Origin: Goekera deserti
GTDB taxonomy: Bacteria > Actinomycetota > Actinomycetes > Mycobacteriales > Geodermatophilaceae
NCBI RefSeq assembly: GCF_010685995.1
Contig: NZ_JAAGWK010000009.1
Span: forward strand, 434,001 to 498,000
Length of the DNA: 64,000 nucleotides
Direction of reading: 5' to 3'
Position numbers and translations under genes: made by a program. The notes under the pieces were generated by a model. The model was not told the DNA's origin. It saw only the letters and a program-made list of their open reading frames with translations, and did not search any database. Positions 1-8,848 of the stretch are shown in pieces (position 1 is the first letter of the stretch; each line of letters opens with the position of its first letter).

Positions 1-24
1 TCCCGGAGACCGCCGGAGGTGACC

Positions 25-384
25 TCAGCCGGGCGGCCAGCCGAGGTCCCGGCCACCCAGGACGTGCAGGTGCAGGTGGTGCACCGACTGGCCCGCGGCC
101 GGGCCGGTGTTGGCCACCAGCCGGTAGCCGGGCTCCGGGCCGTCGGCGCTGGCCAGCCCCTCGGCGACGGCGACCGCGTGCGCGGCGGCCACGACCTCGG
201 CCATCAGCGCCGGGTCCGCGCCCACGAGCGCGCCCGCCGTCGCGTGGTGGTCCTTGGGCACCACCAACACGTGCGTGGGCGCCTGCGGGGCGATGTCGCG
301 GAAGGCGAGGGTGCGCTCGGTCTCGTGCACGGCGTCGACCGGGATCTCCCCGGCGACCATGCGGCAGAACAGGCAGTCGGTCAC
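25..384 (-). CDS. HIT-family nucleotide-binding protein
   Basis: A 119-residue HIT (histidine triad) protein, a family of small cytosolic nucleotide hydrolases or transferases acting on AMP-linked substrates. The signature lies near the C terminus as H103-L-H105-L-H107 followed by V-L-G-G, and the N terminus has a C4-L-F-C7 pair common in bacterial HIT proteins. The length matches the family. I chose the GTG at 384 because the family begins TDCLFC and a TATCGT hexamer (393-398) sits 8 bases upstream. The same frame stays open to 681, but that extension is arginine-rich and lies antisense to the next gene's leader. The gene is divergent from the transporter that starts at 536. The exact substrate cannot be told from sequence. 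Confidence 0.9.
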   Translation of the reverse strand: MTDCLFCRMVAGEIPVDAVHETERTLAFRDIAPQAPTHVLVVPKDHHATAGALVGADPALMAEVVAAAHAVAVAEGLASADGPEPGYRLVANTGPAAGQSVHHLHLHVLGGRDLGWPPG

Positions 385-392
385 GTCGGGAG

Positions 393-398
393 ACGATA
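393..398 (-). promoter_or_regulatory. -10 hexamer TATCGT, probably leaderless
   Basis: TATCGT on the minus strand ends 8 bases before the GTG of the HIT gene. It fits the TAnnnT pattern seen upstream of several other genes here, which suggests a transcript starting at or next to the start codon. No convincing -35 box was seen. Confidence 0.45.
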
Positions 399-535
399 GG
401 GCGTGCAACCTGCACGCACGGGCCCGGCGGGCGGCGACCCCTCGCCTGCGCGGAGGATCGGCTGCGGTCCCCAGCGCCGGGACCGCCCCCCCGTCGACCG
501 AGGAGATCGTCGATGAGCCCGTCCAGGACGCCGTA

Positions 536-1528
536 GTGCCCCGCCCCCGCGCCGCCCGGTCGGGCGGCCCCGAGCACGCCCGCACCGCCATCGGCCGTCC
601 CGCCCCCCGCCGCCCCGGCCCCGGCCCCGGCCGCCCCACCTTCGGCCGCCGCGGCTTCCTCACCGGCAGCGCCCTGGCCATGGCCGCCGCGCTCGCCGGC
701 TGCGGCGACCGGCGCTCGCCGGTCGGCCCGGCCCCCTCCGGCGCGCTGTCCGTCGGCGCGATCCCGGACCAGGACCCGGAGGTGCTCGCCCGGCTCTACG
801 GCACGGTCGCCGACGCGATGTCCGCGGCCCTGGACCTGGAGGTCGTGTACCGGCCGGTCACCGACTACGCCGCCGCGGTGTCGCTGTTCCGCACCGGCGA
901 CCTGGACCTGGTCTGGTTCGGCGGCCTGACCGGCGTGCAGGCCCGGCTGCAGACCCCCGGCGCCGTGCCGGTCGCCCAGCGCGACGTCGACGCCGCCTTC
1001 CACTCCGTGTTCGTGGTCGACGCCGCGACCGGGCTCGCCCCGGCCGACGACCTGCGCGCCCTGGCGCCGCTGCGCTTCACCTACGGCAGCGAGACGTCGA
1101 CGTCGGGCCGGCTGATGCCGGCGTGGTTCCTGCGCCGGGCCGGCGTCGACCCGCAGGGCTTCCCGGGCGGGCCCGGCTTCTCCGGCTCGCACGACGCGAC
1201 CCTGGCCCTGGTCGGCTCGGGCAGCTACCAGGCCGGCGTGCTCAACGAGCAGGTGTGGGCTGCGCGGACCGCGGACGGGAGCGTCGCCCCATCGGTGGTG
1301 GAGTACGCCCGGACCCCGGCGTACCACGACTACCACTGGCTGCTGGGGCCCGCGGCCGTGGACCGCCTCGGCGCCGACCTGCCCGACCGGGTGCGCTCCT
1401 GGCTGCTGGGCCTGCCGCCCGGCGACGAGGTGCTGGAGCTCTTCGGCGCCGGGTCGTTCCTGCCCACCGACGCCTCGGCCTACGACCAGATCGAGGCGAT
1501 CGGCCGCGAGCTGGGGCTGATCACCTGA
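536..1528 (+). CDS. PhnD-like ABC transporter substrate-binding lipoprotein (possible selenium oxyanion binder)
   Basis: Periplasmic-binding-type protein of the phosphate/phosphite/phosphonate (PhnD) superfamily, 330 residues from GTG 536, which has an AGGA seven bases upstream. The N terminus carries a twin-arginine motif (FGRRGF, residues 36-41), a hydrophobic stretch and a lipobox LAGC with Cys56, so it is probably a Tat-exported lipoprotein. The body has family features such as the D-L-V-W-F-G segment and the HDATLALV region. It is followed by a PhnC-like ATPase and a double PhnE-like permease with overlapping ends, so the three form one importer. One clade of this superfamily is annotated as a putative selenate binder because it occurs near selD. 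With selA, selB, selD and tRNA-Sec in this window, a selenium oxyanion is a reasonable inferred ligand, but phosphonate or phosphite is not excluded. Confidence 0.8.
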   Translation: MPRPRAARSGGPEHARTAIGRPAPRRPGPGPGRPTFGRRGFLTGSALAMAAALAGCGDRRSPVGPAPSGALSVGAIPDQDPEVLARLYGTVADAMSAALDLEVVYRPVTDYAAAVSLFRTGDLDLVWFGGLTGVQARLQTPGAVPVAQRDVDAAFHSVFVVDAATGLAPADDLRALAPLRFTYGSETSTSGRLMPAWFLRRAGVDPQGFPGGPGFSGSHDATLALVGSGSYQAGVLNEQVWAARTADGSVAPSVVEYARTPAYHDYHWLLGPAAVDRLGADLPDRVRSWLLGLPPGDEVLELFGAGSFLPTDASAYDQIEAIGRELGLIT

Positions 1529-2271
1529 GCGCGGCCCTGGAGCTGCGCGGGGTCGCGGTGCGGTACGGCCCGAGCACCGCCCTGGACGGCGTGGACCTGA
1601 CCGTGCGGGCCGGTGAGCGGGTGGCGGTGGTCGGGGCCTCCGGTGCCGGCAAGTCCACGCTGCTCGCGGTGGCCAACGGCACGGTCGCGGCGTCGTCGGG
1701 GTCGGTGCGGGTGCTGGGCGCCGACCCCGCGGCGCTGCGCGGCCGGGAGCTGCGCCGGCTGCGCGCCCGGGTGGGCACTGTGCACCAGCACCTGCAGCTG
1801 GTCGGCCCGCTGCGGGTGGTGCACAACGTCAACGCCGGCCGGCTGGGCAGCTGGTCCGGGCCGCGGGCGGCGTGGTCGCTGCTGCACCCGCAGGGCGTGG
1901 CCGAGGTGGCCGAGGCGCTGGACCGGGTGGGGCTGGCGGGGCGGCTGCACGAGCGCACCGACCGGCTGTCGGGTGGCCAGCAGCAGCGGGTGGCGCTGGC
2001 CCGGCTGCTGGTGCAGCGCCCGGAGCTGGTGCTGGCCGACGAGCCGGCCTCGGCGCTGGACCCGGCGCTGGCCGACACCGCGCTGACCCTGCTGGCCGGT
2101 CTGGCCGGCGAGCGCGGCGGCGCGCTGCTGGCCTGCCTGCACGACCCGGCCCTGGCGCTGCGGCACTGCGACCGGGTGGTCGGGCTGGTCGGCGGCCGGG
2201 TCGTGCTGGACGCCCCGGCCGGCACGCTCACCGTCGCGGGGCTGGAGTCCTTCTTCGGGGTGCACCGGTGA
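1525..2271 (+). CDS. PhnC-like ABC transporter ATPase
   Basis: ATP-binding subunit of the importer formed with its two neighbours. Walker A is GASGAGKST (residues 37-45), the signature is LSGGQQQR, Walker B is LVLADEP followed by the D-loop SALD, and the switch histidine lies in CLHDP. The protein is about 248 residues, as usual for PhnC. The start is uncertain. Homology calls for residues SAALELRGVAVRYG, which would need the CTG at 1525 overlapping the TGA of the upstream gene (CTGA). The next conventional start, GTG 1558, would cut off the first beta strand. The stop overlaps the permease start as GTGA (2268-2271), so translation of the three genes is probably coupled. Confidence 0.85.
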   Translation: MSAALELRGVAVRYGPSTALDGVDLTVRAGERVAVVGASGAGKSTLLAVANGTVAASSGSVRVLGADPAALRGRELRRLRARVGTVHQHLQLVGPLRVVHNVNAGRLGSWSGPRAAWSLLHPQGVAEVAEALDRVGLAGRLHERTDRLSGGQQQRVALARLLVQRPELVLADEPASALDPALADTALTLLAGLAGERGGALLACLHDPALALRHCDRVVGLVGGRVVLDAPAGTLTVAGLESFFGVHR

Positions 2272-3878
2272 CCACGGTGCTGGAGCGCCCACCCGTGCTG
2301 CGGCCGGCACGGGACCGGGCGCGGCTGCTGTGCGGGCTGGGCGCCGGCGCGCTGCTGCTGTGGTCGCTGGCCGGCAGCGGTGTGCTCGGCGGTCCGGTGC
2401 TCAACCCGGCCGGGGTCGGCCAGCTCACCCGGTTCGCCGCCGGCGCGCTGCACCCCGACCTCTCCGGCGAGCTGCTCGGGGTGCTGGCCCGGGCCACCCT
2501 GGTGACCGTCGCCTACGCGGTGCTCGGTGCCGGGCTGGCCGTGGCGCTCGGTGCGCTGGGCGCCGTGGCCGCCGCCCGCACCACCTGGGGACGGCGGCGG
2601 GCCGGGTGGGTGGCGGTGCGCGGCGCGCTGGCCGTGCCCCGCGGCCTGCACGAGGCGGTGTGGGGGCTGCTGCTCGTCGGCGTGCTGGGCCTGGACCCGT
2701 GGGTCGGCGTCCTGGCGATCGGCGTGCCGTACGGGGCGGTGACCGCCCGGGTGTTCGCCGACCTGCTCGACGAGGCGCCGCACGGCGGGTACGAGGCGCT
2801 GCGCGCGGCGGGCGCCGGGGCCGGGGTCGCCGTCCTGTACGGGCTGGTGCCGGAGGCCTCGGGCGGGATGCTGTCCTACGCCTTCTACCGGCTGGAGTGC
2901 GCGGTGCGCTCGGCCGTGGTGCTGGGCCTCATCGGTGCCGGCGGGCTGGGGCAGGAGCTGGCGCTGTCGTTCACCTCGCTGCGCTGGGAGCAGGTGTGGT
3001 CGGCCGTCTACGCCCTGGCCGCGCTCTGCCTGCTGGCCGACGTCGCCGGCCGGGCGGTGCGCCGCCGGGTCGCCGCGCCGCCGCCCCGGGCCACCGGCCG
3101 CCGCGACCCGGTGCTCACCGGCGCCGTGCTGGCCACGGCGGCGCTGGCGCTGTGGTCGGCCTGGTTCCTGGCGCTGCGCCCGGCGACGTTGGTCGACGGG
3201 CGCACCCTGGACCAGCTGGGCACGCTGCTGCGCGCCGCCTGGCCGCCGGCCGGCGACGGGCCGCTGCTGAGCGAGATCGCCGTCCGGGCGGTGGAGACGG
3301 TGCAGATGTCGGTGCTGGCGATCGCGGTGGCCGTCGCGGGGTCACTGGTGCTGGCCGGTGTCGCGGCCCGGGCACCGCGCGGCACGGGCGCCGTCCGGTG
3401 GGCCGCCGGTGCCGCGGTGCGCGCCGGGCTGCTGCTGCTGCGCGCGGTGCCGGCGCCGGTCTGGGCGCTGGTGTTCGTCTTCGTGCTGCTGCCCGGCCCG
3501 CTGCCCGGCGCGCTGGCGCTCGGCGTGCACACCCTCGGCGTGCTGGGCCGGCTGAGCGCCGAGGCAGTGGAGGAGCTGGACCCGCGGCCGGTCGCCGCGC
3601 TCACCGCGCTCGGCGCGGCCCCGCTGGGCCGCTGGCTGTACGGGGTGCTGCCCGGGGTGGCCCGGCCGGCGACGGCGTTCGCCCTGTACCGCTGGGAGGT
3701 GGCGCTGCGGGACACGGTGCTCGTCGGCCTGCTGGGCGCCGGCGGGCTGGGCGTGCTGCTCAGCGCGCGGCTGGCCGCCTTCGACTGGCCCGCGGTGGCC
3801 ACCGTGCTGGCCGCGACGGTGCTGCTCACCCTCGCCGTCGACCTGGTCGGCGCCCGCGTCCGCGCCGTCCTGCGCTGA
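2268..3878 (+). CDS. Double-domain PhnE-like ABC transporter permease
   Basis: Integral membrane subunit of 536 residues, about twice the length of a usual PhnE. Two homologous permease halves can be read. The first runs to about residue 265 and ends with a GLIGAGGLGQELALSF-type segment. The second ends with GLLGAGGLGVLLSARL. Both are the coupling-helix region of BPD-type permeases, and each half has about six hydrophobic segments. A single polypeptide could thus supply both transmembrane halves of the transporter. The GTG at 2268 overlaps the ATPase stop. Actinobacterial PhnE-like proteins of this fused type occur next to PhnD/PhnC homologues. The gene ends 15 bases before the convergent rsmE. 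Confidence 0.85.
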   Translation: MTTVLERPPVLRPARDRARLLCGLGAGALLLWSLAGSGVLGGPVLNPAGVGQLTRFAAGALHPDLSGELLGVLARATLVTVAYAVLGAGLAVALGALGAVAAARTTWGRRRAGWVAVRGALAVPRGLHEAVWGLLLVGVLGLDPWVGVLAIGVPYGAVTARVFADLLDEAPHGGYEALRAAGAGAGVAVLYGLVPEASGGMLSYAFYRLECAVRSAVVLGLIGAGGLGQELALSFTSLRWEQVWSAVYALAALCLLADVAGRAVRRRVAAPPPRATGRRDPVLTGAVLATAALALWSAWFLALRPATLVDGRTLDQLGTLLRAAWPPAGDGPLLSEIAVRAVETVQMSVLAIAVAVAGSLVLAGVAARAPRGTGAVRWAAGAAVRAGLLLLRAVPAPVWALVFVFVLLPGPLPGALALGVHTLGVLGRLSAEAVEELDPRPVAALTALGAAPLGRWLYGVLPGVARPATAFALYRWEVALRDTVLVGLLGAGGLGVLLSARLAAFDWPAVATVLAATVLLTLAVDLVGARVRAVLR

Positions 3879-3893
3879 CCGCGCCCGGGCGGG

Positions 3894-4652
3894 TCAGGCC
3901 CAGCGGGTGCGGGCGCTCAGCGCGGCGAGGGCGGCGGCGCCGGCGGTGGAGGTGCGCAGCACCTCCGGGCCCAGCCGGACCGGGGTCGCCCCGGCCGCCC
4001 GGAAGGCCACGACCTCGCCGTCGGTGAGCCCACCCTCCGGGCCCACGACCACGACGACGGTGCCGGAGGTCGGCAGCGCGAGCCCGGCCAGCGGGGTGCG
4101 GGCCTGCTCGTGCAGCACCACGGCCAGGTCGACGTCGGCCAGCACGCCGCACACCTGCCGGGTGGTCATCGGCTCGGTCACCTCGGGCACCCGCGGACGC
4201 CGGGACTGCTTGGTGGCCGCGCGGGCGGCGGCCCGCCACTTCCCCACGCCGCGGGCGACCCGGTCCTCGGTCCACCGCGTCACGCAGCGCGCCGCCTGCC
4301 AGGGCACCACGCGGTCCACGCCCAGCTCGGTGGCCAGCTCCACCGCCAGCTGCCCGCGGTCGCCCTTGGGCAGCGCCTGGACCAGCACGAACTCCGGGTC
4401 CGGCGCCTCCAGCTCGTGCCGGGTGAGCACCCGCACCTGCAGCCGGCCCGGGGCGGTGGACACGACCTCGCACTCGGCGAGCACGCCGTCGCCGTCGCCG
4501 ACCCGCACCCGCTCGCCGGCACCGAGCCGCAGCACGTCGACGGCGTGCTTGCCCTCGGGGCCGGCGACGGTGATCAGGTCGGTGTCGGGCACCTCGTCCA
4601 GCAGGAACAGCGGCGTCCCGTCCGGTGCGGGGCCGGGGTCGGCGGCGGACAC
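3894..4652 (-). CDS. rsmE: 16S rRNA (uracil-1498-N3)-methyltransferase
   Basis: SPOUT-class methyltransferase that modifies U1498 of 16S rRNA in the ribosomal decoding region. The 252-residue length is typical. The N-terminal PUA-like part is followed by family motifs VQALPKGDR, ATELGVDRV, the VVGPEGGLT glycine-rich loop, and the C-terminal knot LGPEVLRTSTAGAAALA that binds S-adenosylmethionine. It starts at GTG 4652, 5 bases after the dnaJ stop, so it is the last gene of a hrcA-dnaJ-rsmE operon, an order conserved in actinobacteria. It probably shares heat-shock control with those genes. Confidence 0.95.
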   Translation of the reverse strand: MSAADPGPAPDGTPLFLLDEVPDTDLITVAGPEGKHAVDVLRLGAGERVRVGDGDGVLAECEVVSTAPGRLQVRVLTRHELEAPDPEFVLVQALPKGDRGQLAVELATELGVDRVVPWQAARCVTRWTEDRVARGVGKWRAAARAATKQSRRPRVPEVTEPMTTRQVCGVLADVDLAVVLHEQARTPLAGLALPTSGTVVVVVGPEGGLTDGEVVAFRAAGATPVRLGPEVLRTSTAGAAALAALSARTRWA

Positions 4653-4657
4653 CGGGC

Positions 4658-5800
4658 TCAGCGGCCGTTGAAGGCGTCGCGGACCCGGGAGAACAGCCCG
4701 CCCTGCGCCTCCCGGTGCGAGTCGGCCCGGTCCTCCCCGCGCAGCGCGGCGAACTCGCGGAGCAGCCGCTCCTGCTCCTCGTCCAGGCGGGTGGGCGTCT
4801 GCACGTCGACGTGCACCACCAGGTTGCCCCGGCCGGTGCCGCGCAGCCGGGGCGCGCCGTGCGCCCGCAGCGTGATCAGGCTGCCGGCCTGGGTGCCGGG
4901 CTTGACGTCGATCTCCTCGTCGCCGTCCAGGGTCTTCAGGTTCAGCGTGGTGCCCAGCGCGGCGGAGCTCATCGGCAGCGTGACCCGGCAGTGCAGGTCC
5001 TCGCCGTCGCGGGTGAACACGTCGTGCGGGCGCTCGTGCACCTCGATGTAGAGGTCGCCGGCCGGGCCGCCGCCGGGGCCGACCTCGCCGTGCCCGGTGA
5101 GCCGGATGCGCATGCCGTCCTCGACCCCGGCCGGGATCTTCACCGGGATGGTGCGCCGCGCGCGGACCCGGCCGTCACCGCCGCACTGCGAGCACGGCTC
5201 CGGGATGACCTGGCCGGTGCCGGTGCAGGTCGGGCAGGGCCGGCTGGCCACGACCTGGCCGAGGAAGGAGCGCTGCACGCTCTGCACCTCACCGCGGCCG
5301 TTGCAGGTGGTGCACGTGGTCGGGTGGGTGCCCGCGGCGGTGCCGGCGCCGGCGCACAGGTCGCACAGCACGGCGGTGTCCACGGTGATGTCGCTCGTCG
5401 TCCCGAAGACGGTCTCGTCGAGGTCGAGGTCCAGGCGCAGCAGGGCGTCGCCCCCGGCCCGGGTGCGGCTGCGCGGGCCGCGCGCCGCGCCACCGGCACC
5501 ACCGAAGAAGGCGTCCATGATGTCGCCGAGGCCACCGAAGCCGGCCGCGCCGCCGCCGAACGGGCTGCCCCCACCCCCGCCGGTCTCGTACGGGTCGCCA
5601 CCGAGGTCGACGATCCGGCGCTTGTCCGGGTCGGTCAGGCACTCGTAGGCGCGGCTGACCTCCTGGAAGCGCTCCTTGGCCTCGGGCGCGGGGTTCACGT
5701 CCGGGTGCAGGTCGCGCGCCAGCTTGCGGTAGGCGCGCTTGATGTCGGCGTCGGTCGCTCCCTGGGAGAGACCGAGCACGCCGTAGTAGTCGGTTGGCAC
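4658..5800 (-). CDS. dnaJ: Molecular chaperone DnaJ (DnaJ2 type)
   Basis: Hsp40 co-chaperone of 380 residues that stimulates DnaK ATPase. The J domain has HPD at residues 32-34. A Gly/Phe-rich linker follows at about residues 75-105. Four CxxCxGxG zinc modules come next ([32 protein letters not shown]), then the substrate-binding C-terminal domains. The start is GTG 5800, giving [11 protein letters not shown], the family N terminus. The frame is open much further upstream, but that part overlaps hrcA and has no family match. It lies 14 bases downstream of hrcA and is probably controlled by the CIRCE element at 6931. It is likely the second DnaJ of the genome, since actinobacteria usually keep another with dnaK-grpE. 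Confidence 0.97.
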   Translation of the reverse strand: MPTDYYGVLGLSQGATDADIKRAYRKLARDLHPDVNPAPEAKERFQEVSRAYECLTDPDKRRIVDLGGDPYETGGGGGSPFGGGAAGFGGLGDIMDAFFGGAGGAARGPRSRTRAGGDALLRLDLDLDETVFGTTSDITVDTAVLCDLCAGAGTAAGTHPTTCTTCNGRGEVQSVQRSFLGQVVASRPCPTCTGTGQVIPEPCSQCGGDGRVRARRTIPVKIPAGVEDGMRIRLTGHGEVGPGGGPAGDLYIEVHERPHDVFTRDGEDLHCRVTLPMSSAALGTTLNLKTLDGDEEIDVKPGTQAGSLITLRAHGAPRLRGTGRGNLVVHVDVQTPTRLDEEQERLLREFAALRGEDRADSHREAQGGLFSRVRDAFNGR

Positions 5801-5814
5801 GTGGTTCTCGCCCC

Positions 5815-6837
5815 TCAGCTCTCGGCCAGCAACTGGCCGACGTAGCGGGCCACGGCTCGTACCGCGGCCATGTTCCCTGCGTAGTCCATGCGGGTGGGCC
5901 CGACGACACCGAGCCCACCGAGTGCCCGGTCGCCCGAGCCGTAGCCCACCGACACCACCGAGGCGCCGGTCAGGGCCTCGTGCGCGTTCTCCTCGCCGAT
6001 GCTCACGAAGACCGTGCTGGGGTCCACCTCGCCGATCAGGCGCAGCACGATGACCTGCTCCTCCAGCGCCTCCAGCAGCGGGCGGACCGTGCCCGGGAAG
6101 TCCAGGGCGCTGCCGCGGGTCAGGTTGGCCGTGCCACCGACGACCAGCCGGTCCTCGCCGGGCTCGACGAGCGTCTCGACCAGCGTGGCGCCCACCGTGG
6201 CCACCAGCGCGCGCAGGTGCGGGGGCGCGTTCTCGACCAGGTCGGGCACCGTGGAGCTGGCCTCGGCCAGCTTCGCCCCGACGAAGGCCGAGTTCAGCAG
6301 GGTGCGCAGCTCCGCGACCGCCTCGGCACCCACCTCGGCCGGGCACTCCACCACGCGCTGCTCGACCCGGCCGGTGTCGGTGATCAGCACGACCAGCAAC
6401 CGGTGCGGGCCCAGGTGCACCAGCTCCAGGTGCCGGACGGCGCTGCGCGACAGCGTCGGGTACTGGACGACGGCGACCTGGCGGGTCAGCTGGGCCAGCA
6501 GCCGCACGCTGCGCCCGAGCACGTCGTGCAGGTCGACCGCGCCGTCCAGGAACTTCTCGATCGCGCGGCGCTCGGCCACCGACAGCGGCTTGACCGCCGA
6601 CAGCCGGTCGACGAAGAAGCGGTAGCCCTTGTCGGTGGGCACCCGCCCGGCGCTGGTGTGCGGCTGGGTGATGTACCCCTCCTCCTCCAGCACCGCCATG
6701 TCGTTGCGGATGGTGGCCGGGGAGACGCCGAGGTCGTGCCGGGCGGCCAGGGCCTTGCTGCCGACCGGGTCGTTGGTGGAGACGTAGTCCTGGACGATGG
6801 CACGCAGGACCTGGAGACGGCGGTCGTCGTGTGCCAC
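5815..6837 (-). CDS. hrcA: Heat-inducible transcription repressor HrcA
   Basis: Repressor of 340 residues that binds CIRCE operators and is activated by the GroE chaperonin. The N-terminal winged helix includes the segments [18 protein letters not shown] and [12 protein letters not shown], all diagnostic of HrcA. A GAF-like dimerisation part follows, then the C-terminal conserved segments VIGEE-like (VSIGEEN) and VGPTRMDY. The GTG at 6837 begins [15 protein letters not shown], the family start. A perfect CIRCE lies about 95 bases upstream, so the gene is autoregulated. It is first in the operon with dnaJ and rsmE. Confidence 0.97.
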   Translation of the reverse strand: MAHDDRRLQVLRAIVQDYVSTNDPVGSKALAARHDLGVSPATIRNDMAVLEEEGYITQPHTSAGRVPTDKGYRFFVDRLSAVKPLSVAERRAIEKFLDGAVDLHDVLGRSVRLLAQLTRQVAVVQYPTLSRSAVRHLELVHLGPHRLLVVLITDTGRVEQRVVECPAEVGAEAVAELRTLLNSAFVGAKLAEASSTVPDLVENAPPHLRALVATVGATLVETLVEPGEDRLVVGGTANLTRGSALDFPGTVRPLLEALEEQVIVLRLIGEVDPSTVFVSIGEENAHEALTGASVVSVGYGSGDRALGGLGVVGPTRMDYAGNMAAVRAVARYVGQLLAES

Positions 6838-6930
6838 TCCTGACACCTCCCGTACCGGTCGACGTGCGTGCGGGGCGGCCGTCCGGGCCGGCGGCCACGG
6901 GCGGGCCATCCGGGGCGGACCCCTCGGAGA

Positions 6931-6957
6931 CTGGCACTCCGCAGGGCAGAGTGCCAG
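6931..6957 (-). promoter_or_regulatory. CIRCE operator (HrcA binding site)
   Basis: CTGGCACTC, nine bases, GAGTGCCAG: a perfect 9-9-9 inverted repeat that matches the CIRCE consensus (TTAGCACTC-N9-GAGTGCTAA) in its GCACTC/GAGTGC core. It lies between a TATGCT hexamer and the hrcA start, where HrcA would block transcription of hrcA-dnaJ-rsmE. Confidence 0.95.
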
Positions 6958-6960
6958 CCC

Positions 6961-6966
6961 AGCATA
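6961..6966 (-). promoter_or_regulatory. Candidate -10 hexamer of the hrcA operon
   Basis: TATGCT on the minus strand lies three bases upstream of the CIRCE element, so the transcription start would fall inside the operator. No clear -35 box was found at the usual distance. Confidence 0.45.
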
Positions 6967-7059
6967 CGACCGGACCGCTCCGGCGCGCTGTGGCGCGCGG
7001 CACCGGCCCACCCCCGGGGACCACCCCGACCGCGCCGCCGCCGGCCTCTCGACGGCCAC

Positions 7060-7065
7060 TAGGGT
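7060..7065 (+). promoter_or_regulatory. Candidate -10 hexamer TAGGGT
   Basis: TAGGGT lies in the divergent intergenic region, about 60 bases before the inferred CTG start at 7123 and 12 bases before a GTG at 7078. It is followed by a small inverted repeat, AGGG...CCCT. It could drive the conserved gene downstream. Confidence 0.3.
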
Positions 7066-7122
7066 GGGGTCCCTACCGTGACCCCAGACGCGGGGACCCG
7101 GGCTGGACGCGGAGGTCGGTCC

Positions 7123-7443
7123 CTGATCTTCAAGGCGGTTCGAGACGGGCGCCCCTACCCCGACCACGGCTTCTCCACCAAGGACTGGGCTCTGATCCCG
7201 CCCCGGCAGGTCCGGCTGGACACCATGACCACCACCAAGCGCGAGCTGGCCCTGGACGCGCTGCTGGCCGACGACTCGACCTTCTACGGCGACCTGTTCC
7301 CGCACGCGGTGCAGTGGCACGGCGAGCTCTACCTGGAGGACGGGCTGCACCGCGCGCTGCGGGCCGCGCTGCAGCAGCGCAACGTGATCCACGTGCGGGT
7401 GCTCGACCTCGACGCCCTCATGCCGCCCACGCCCGTCGGGTAG
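7123..7443 (+). CDS. Conserved actinobacterial protein (Rv2375-like)
   Basis: A 106-residue protein conserved next to hrcA in actinobacteria. The mycobacterial counterpart sits divergent from hrcA and is often labelled VapB-like without functional proof. Homologues begin [15 protein letters not shown]. Here that segment is preceded by CTG 7123, with a perfect GGAGG seven bases upstream, so a CTG start is likely. The alternative is GTG 7078, which adds 15 unrelated residues. Readable features are [24 protein letters not shown] and [17 protein letters not shown]. It ends in TAG, one of few such stops in the window. No toxin partner follows it, so I do not call it an antitoxin. Its function is unknown. 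Confidence 0.8.
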   Translation: MIFKAVRDGRPYPDHGFSTKDWALIPPRQVRLDTMTTTKRELALDALLADDSTFYGDLFPHAVQWHGELYLEDGLHRALRAALQQRNVIHVRVLDLDALMPPTPVG

Positions 7444-7503
7444 CCGCCAGCCGCGGCGGAAACCCCGTTGCGACGCAGCCGGGGGCCGTGCGGGACTGGG
7501 CGG

Positions 7504-8235
7504 GTGGACGGCTTCGACCCCCTGGCCAGCTTCGGCGAGCAGACCGCCGCCACCTACGACGACGCGCTGCGCGGGGACGAGCAGCAGACCGTCGACTGCC
7601 TGCAGCGGTGGGCCCGCGGTGGCCCGGCCCTGGAGCTGGCCGTCGGCACCGGCCGGATCGGGCTGCCGCTGGCCGCCCGGGGCGTGCCGGTGGACGGCAT
7701 CGAGCAGTCGGCGGCGATGATCGCCCGGCTGCGCGCCAAGCCGGGCGGGGACCGGCTCACCGTCGCGCACGGGGACATGGCGACCGAGCGGCTGCCCGGG
7801 CGCTACCGGCTGGTCTACCTGGTCTACAACACGCTCTACAACCTGCTCACCCAGGACGGTCAGGTGCGGTGCTTCGAGAACGCCGCCGCCCACCTCACCG
7901 AGGACGGCGTCTTCCTGGTCGAGGCGCAGGTGCCCGCGTTCCTCTACCGGCTGCGCGAGGACCAGTACGTGGACGCCGAGGCCGTCGGCCTGTCCTCGGT
8001 CACCCTGGACGTCGGCCGGTTCGACCCGGCCACCCAGCTGCTCGACGAGTGCCACGTCACCCTGGGCGCCGGCGGTGTCCGGGTGGCACCGATCGTCACC
8101 CGCTACGTGTGGCCCAGCGAGATGGACCTGATGGCGCGGATCGCCGGGCTGCGGCTGGTGCAGCGCTCGGCGGGCTGGGCGGGCGAGCCGTTCGACGGCC
8201 GCAGCACCCGGCACGTGTCGGTCTACGGGCGCTGA
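7504..8235 (+). CDS. Class I SAM-dependent methyltransferase
   Basis: A 243-residue protein with a class I methyltransferase fold. Motif I reads [15 protein letters not shown] (about residues 45-59), the acidic end of beta2 is in VDGIEQS, and an H-G-D-M segment corresponds to motif II. The segment [13 protein letters not shown], with a C-terminal all-beta part, resembles methyltransferases of small molecules. GTG 7504 was taken as start because the frame before it has no homology-like content. The gene is convergent with the response regulator at 8243. The substrate is unknown. Confidence 0.8.
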   Translation: MDGFDPLASFGEQTAATYDDALRGDEQQTVDCLQRWARGGPALELAVGTGRIGLPLAARGVPVDGIEQSAAMIARLRAKPGGDRLTVAHGDMATERLPGRYRLVYLVYNTLYNLLTQDGQVRCFENAAAHLTEDGVFLVEAQVPAFLYRLREDQYVDAEAVGLSSVTLDVGRFDPATQLLDECHVTLGAGGVRVAPIVTRYVWPSEMDLMARIAGLRLVQRSAGWAGEPFDGRSTRHVSVYGR

Positions 8236-8242
8236 GGCCGGG

Positions 8243-8848
8243 TCACAGCCAGCCCTTGTCCTCGGCCACCCGCGCCGCCTCCACCCGGGTGCGGGCGCCG
8301 GTCTTGCCGATCGCGTTGGACAGGTAGTTGCGCACCGTGCCCTCGGACAGGTAGAGCGACCGGGCGATGTCTGCCACGGTGGCACCGTCGGCGGCGGCCC
8401 GCAGCACGTCGGCCTCCCGGGTGGACAGCGGCGTCGCCCCCATGGCCAGCGCGGCGGCGGCCAGGTCGCGGTCGATGACCCGCTCGCCGGCCACCACCTT
8501 GCGGATGGCCACCGCCAGCTCGGCGACCGGGGAGTCCTTCACCAGGAACCCGGCGGCACCGACCTCCATGGCCCGGCGCAGGAAGCCCGGGCGCCCGAAC
8601 GTGGTGAGGACGACGACACGGCAGTCCGGCAGTGCCGCGGTGAGCTCGCGGGCGGCCTCGATGCCGTCCCCGCCGGGCATCTCGATGTCCAGCAGGGCGA
8701 CGTCGGGCAGGCAGGTGCGGGCGGCGGGCACCACCTCGTCCCCGCGGCCGACCTCGCAGACGACCGAGATGTCGTCCTCCAGGTCCAGCAGGGTGCGCAG
8801 CGCCCCGCGCACCATCGCCTGGTCCTCGGCCAGCAGCACCCGGATCAC
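8243..8848 (-). CDS. LuxR-family response regulator
   Basis: A 201-residue NarL/DesR-type regulator. The receiver domain has D54 in [13 protein letters not shown] as the phosphate acceptor, with D8-E-type acidic residues at E8/D9, T82-type in VVLTTFG, and the conserved K in FLVKD. The C-terminal LuxR helix-turn-helix reads [22 protein letters not shown]...[11 protein letters not shown]. Its GTG start overlaps the TGA of the kinase gene (GTGA, 8845-8848), so the pair is translationally coupled. It is the last gene of the operon beginning at 11697 and probably controls the ABC exporter encoded there. Confidence 0.95.
   Translation of the reverse strand: MIRVLLAEDQAMVRGALRTLLDLEDDISVVCEVGRGDEVVPAARTCLPDVALLDIEMPGGDGIEAARELTAALPDCRVVVLTTFGRPGFLRRAMEVGAAGFLVKDSPVAELAVAIRKVVAGERVIDRDLAAAALAMGATPLSTREADVLRAAADGATVADIARSLYLSEGTVRNYLSNAIGKTGARTRVEAARVAEDKGWL

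Noticed and set aside
4658-7024. A 788-residue DnaJ with a long N-terminal extension
   Set aside because: The extension overlaps hrcA in another frame and has no J-protein features; GTG 5800 gives the normal N terminus.
7123-7443. VapB antitoxin with a partner toxin
   Set aside because: The next gene is a methyltransferase, no PIN or other toxin is adjacent, and the conserved place next to hrcA argues for a core gene.
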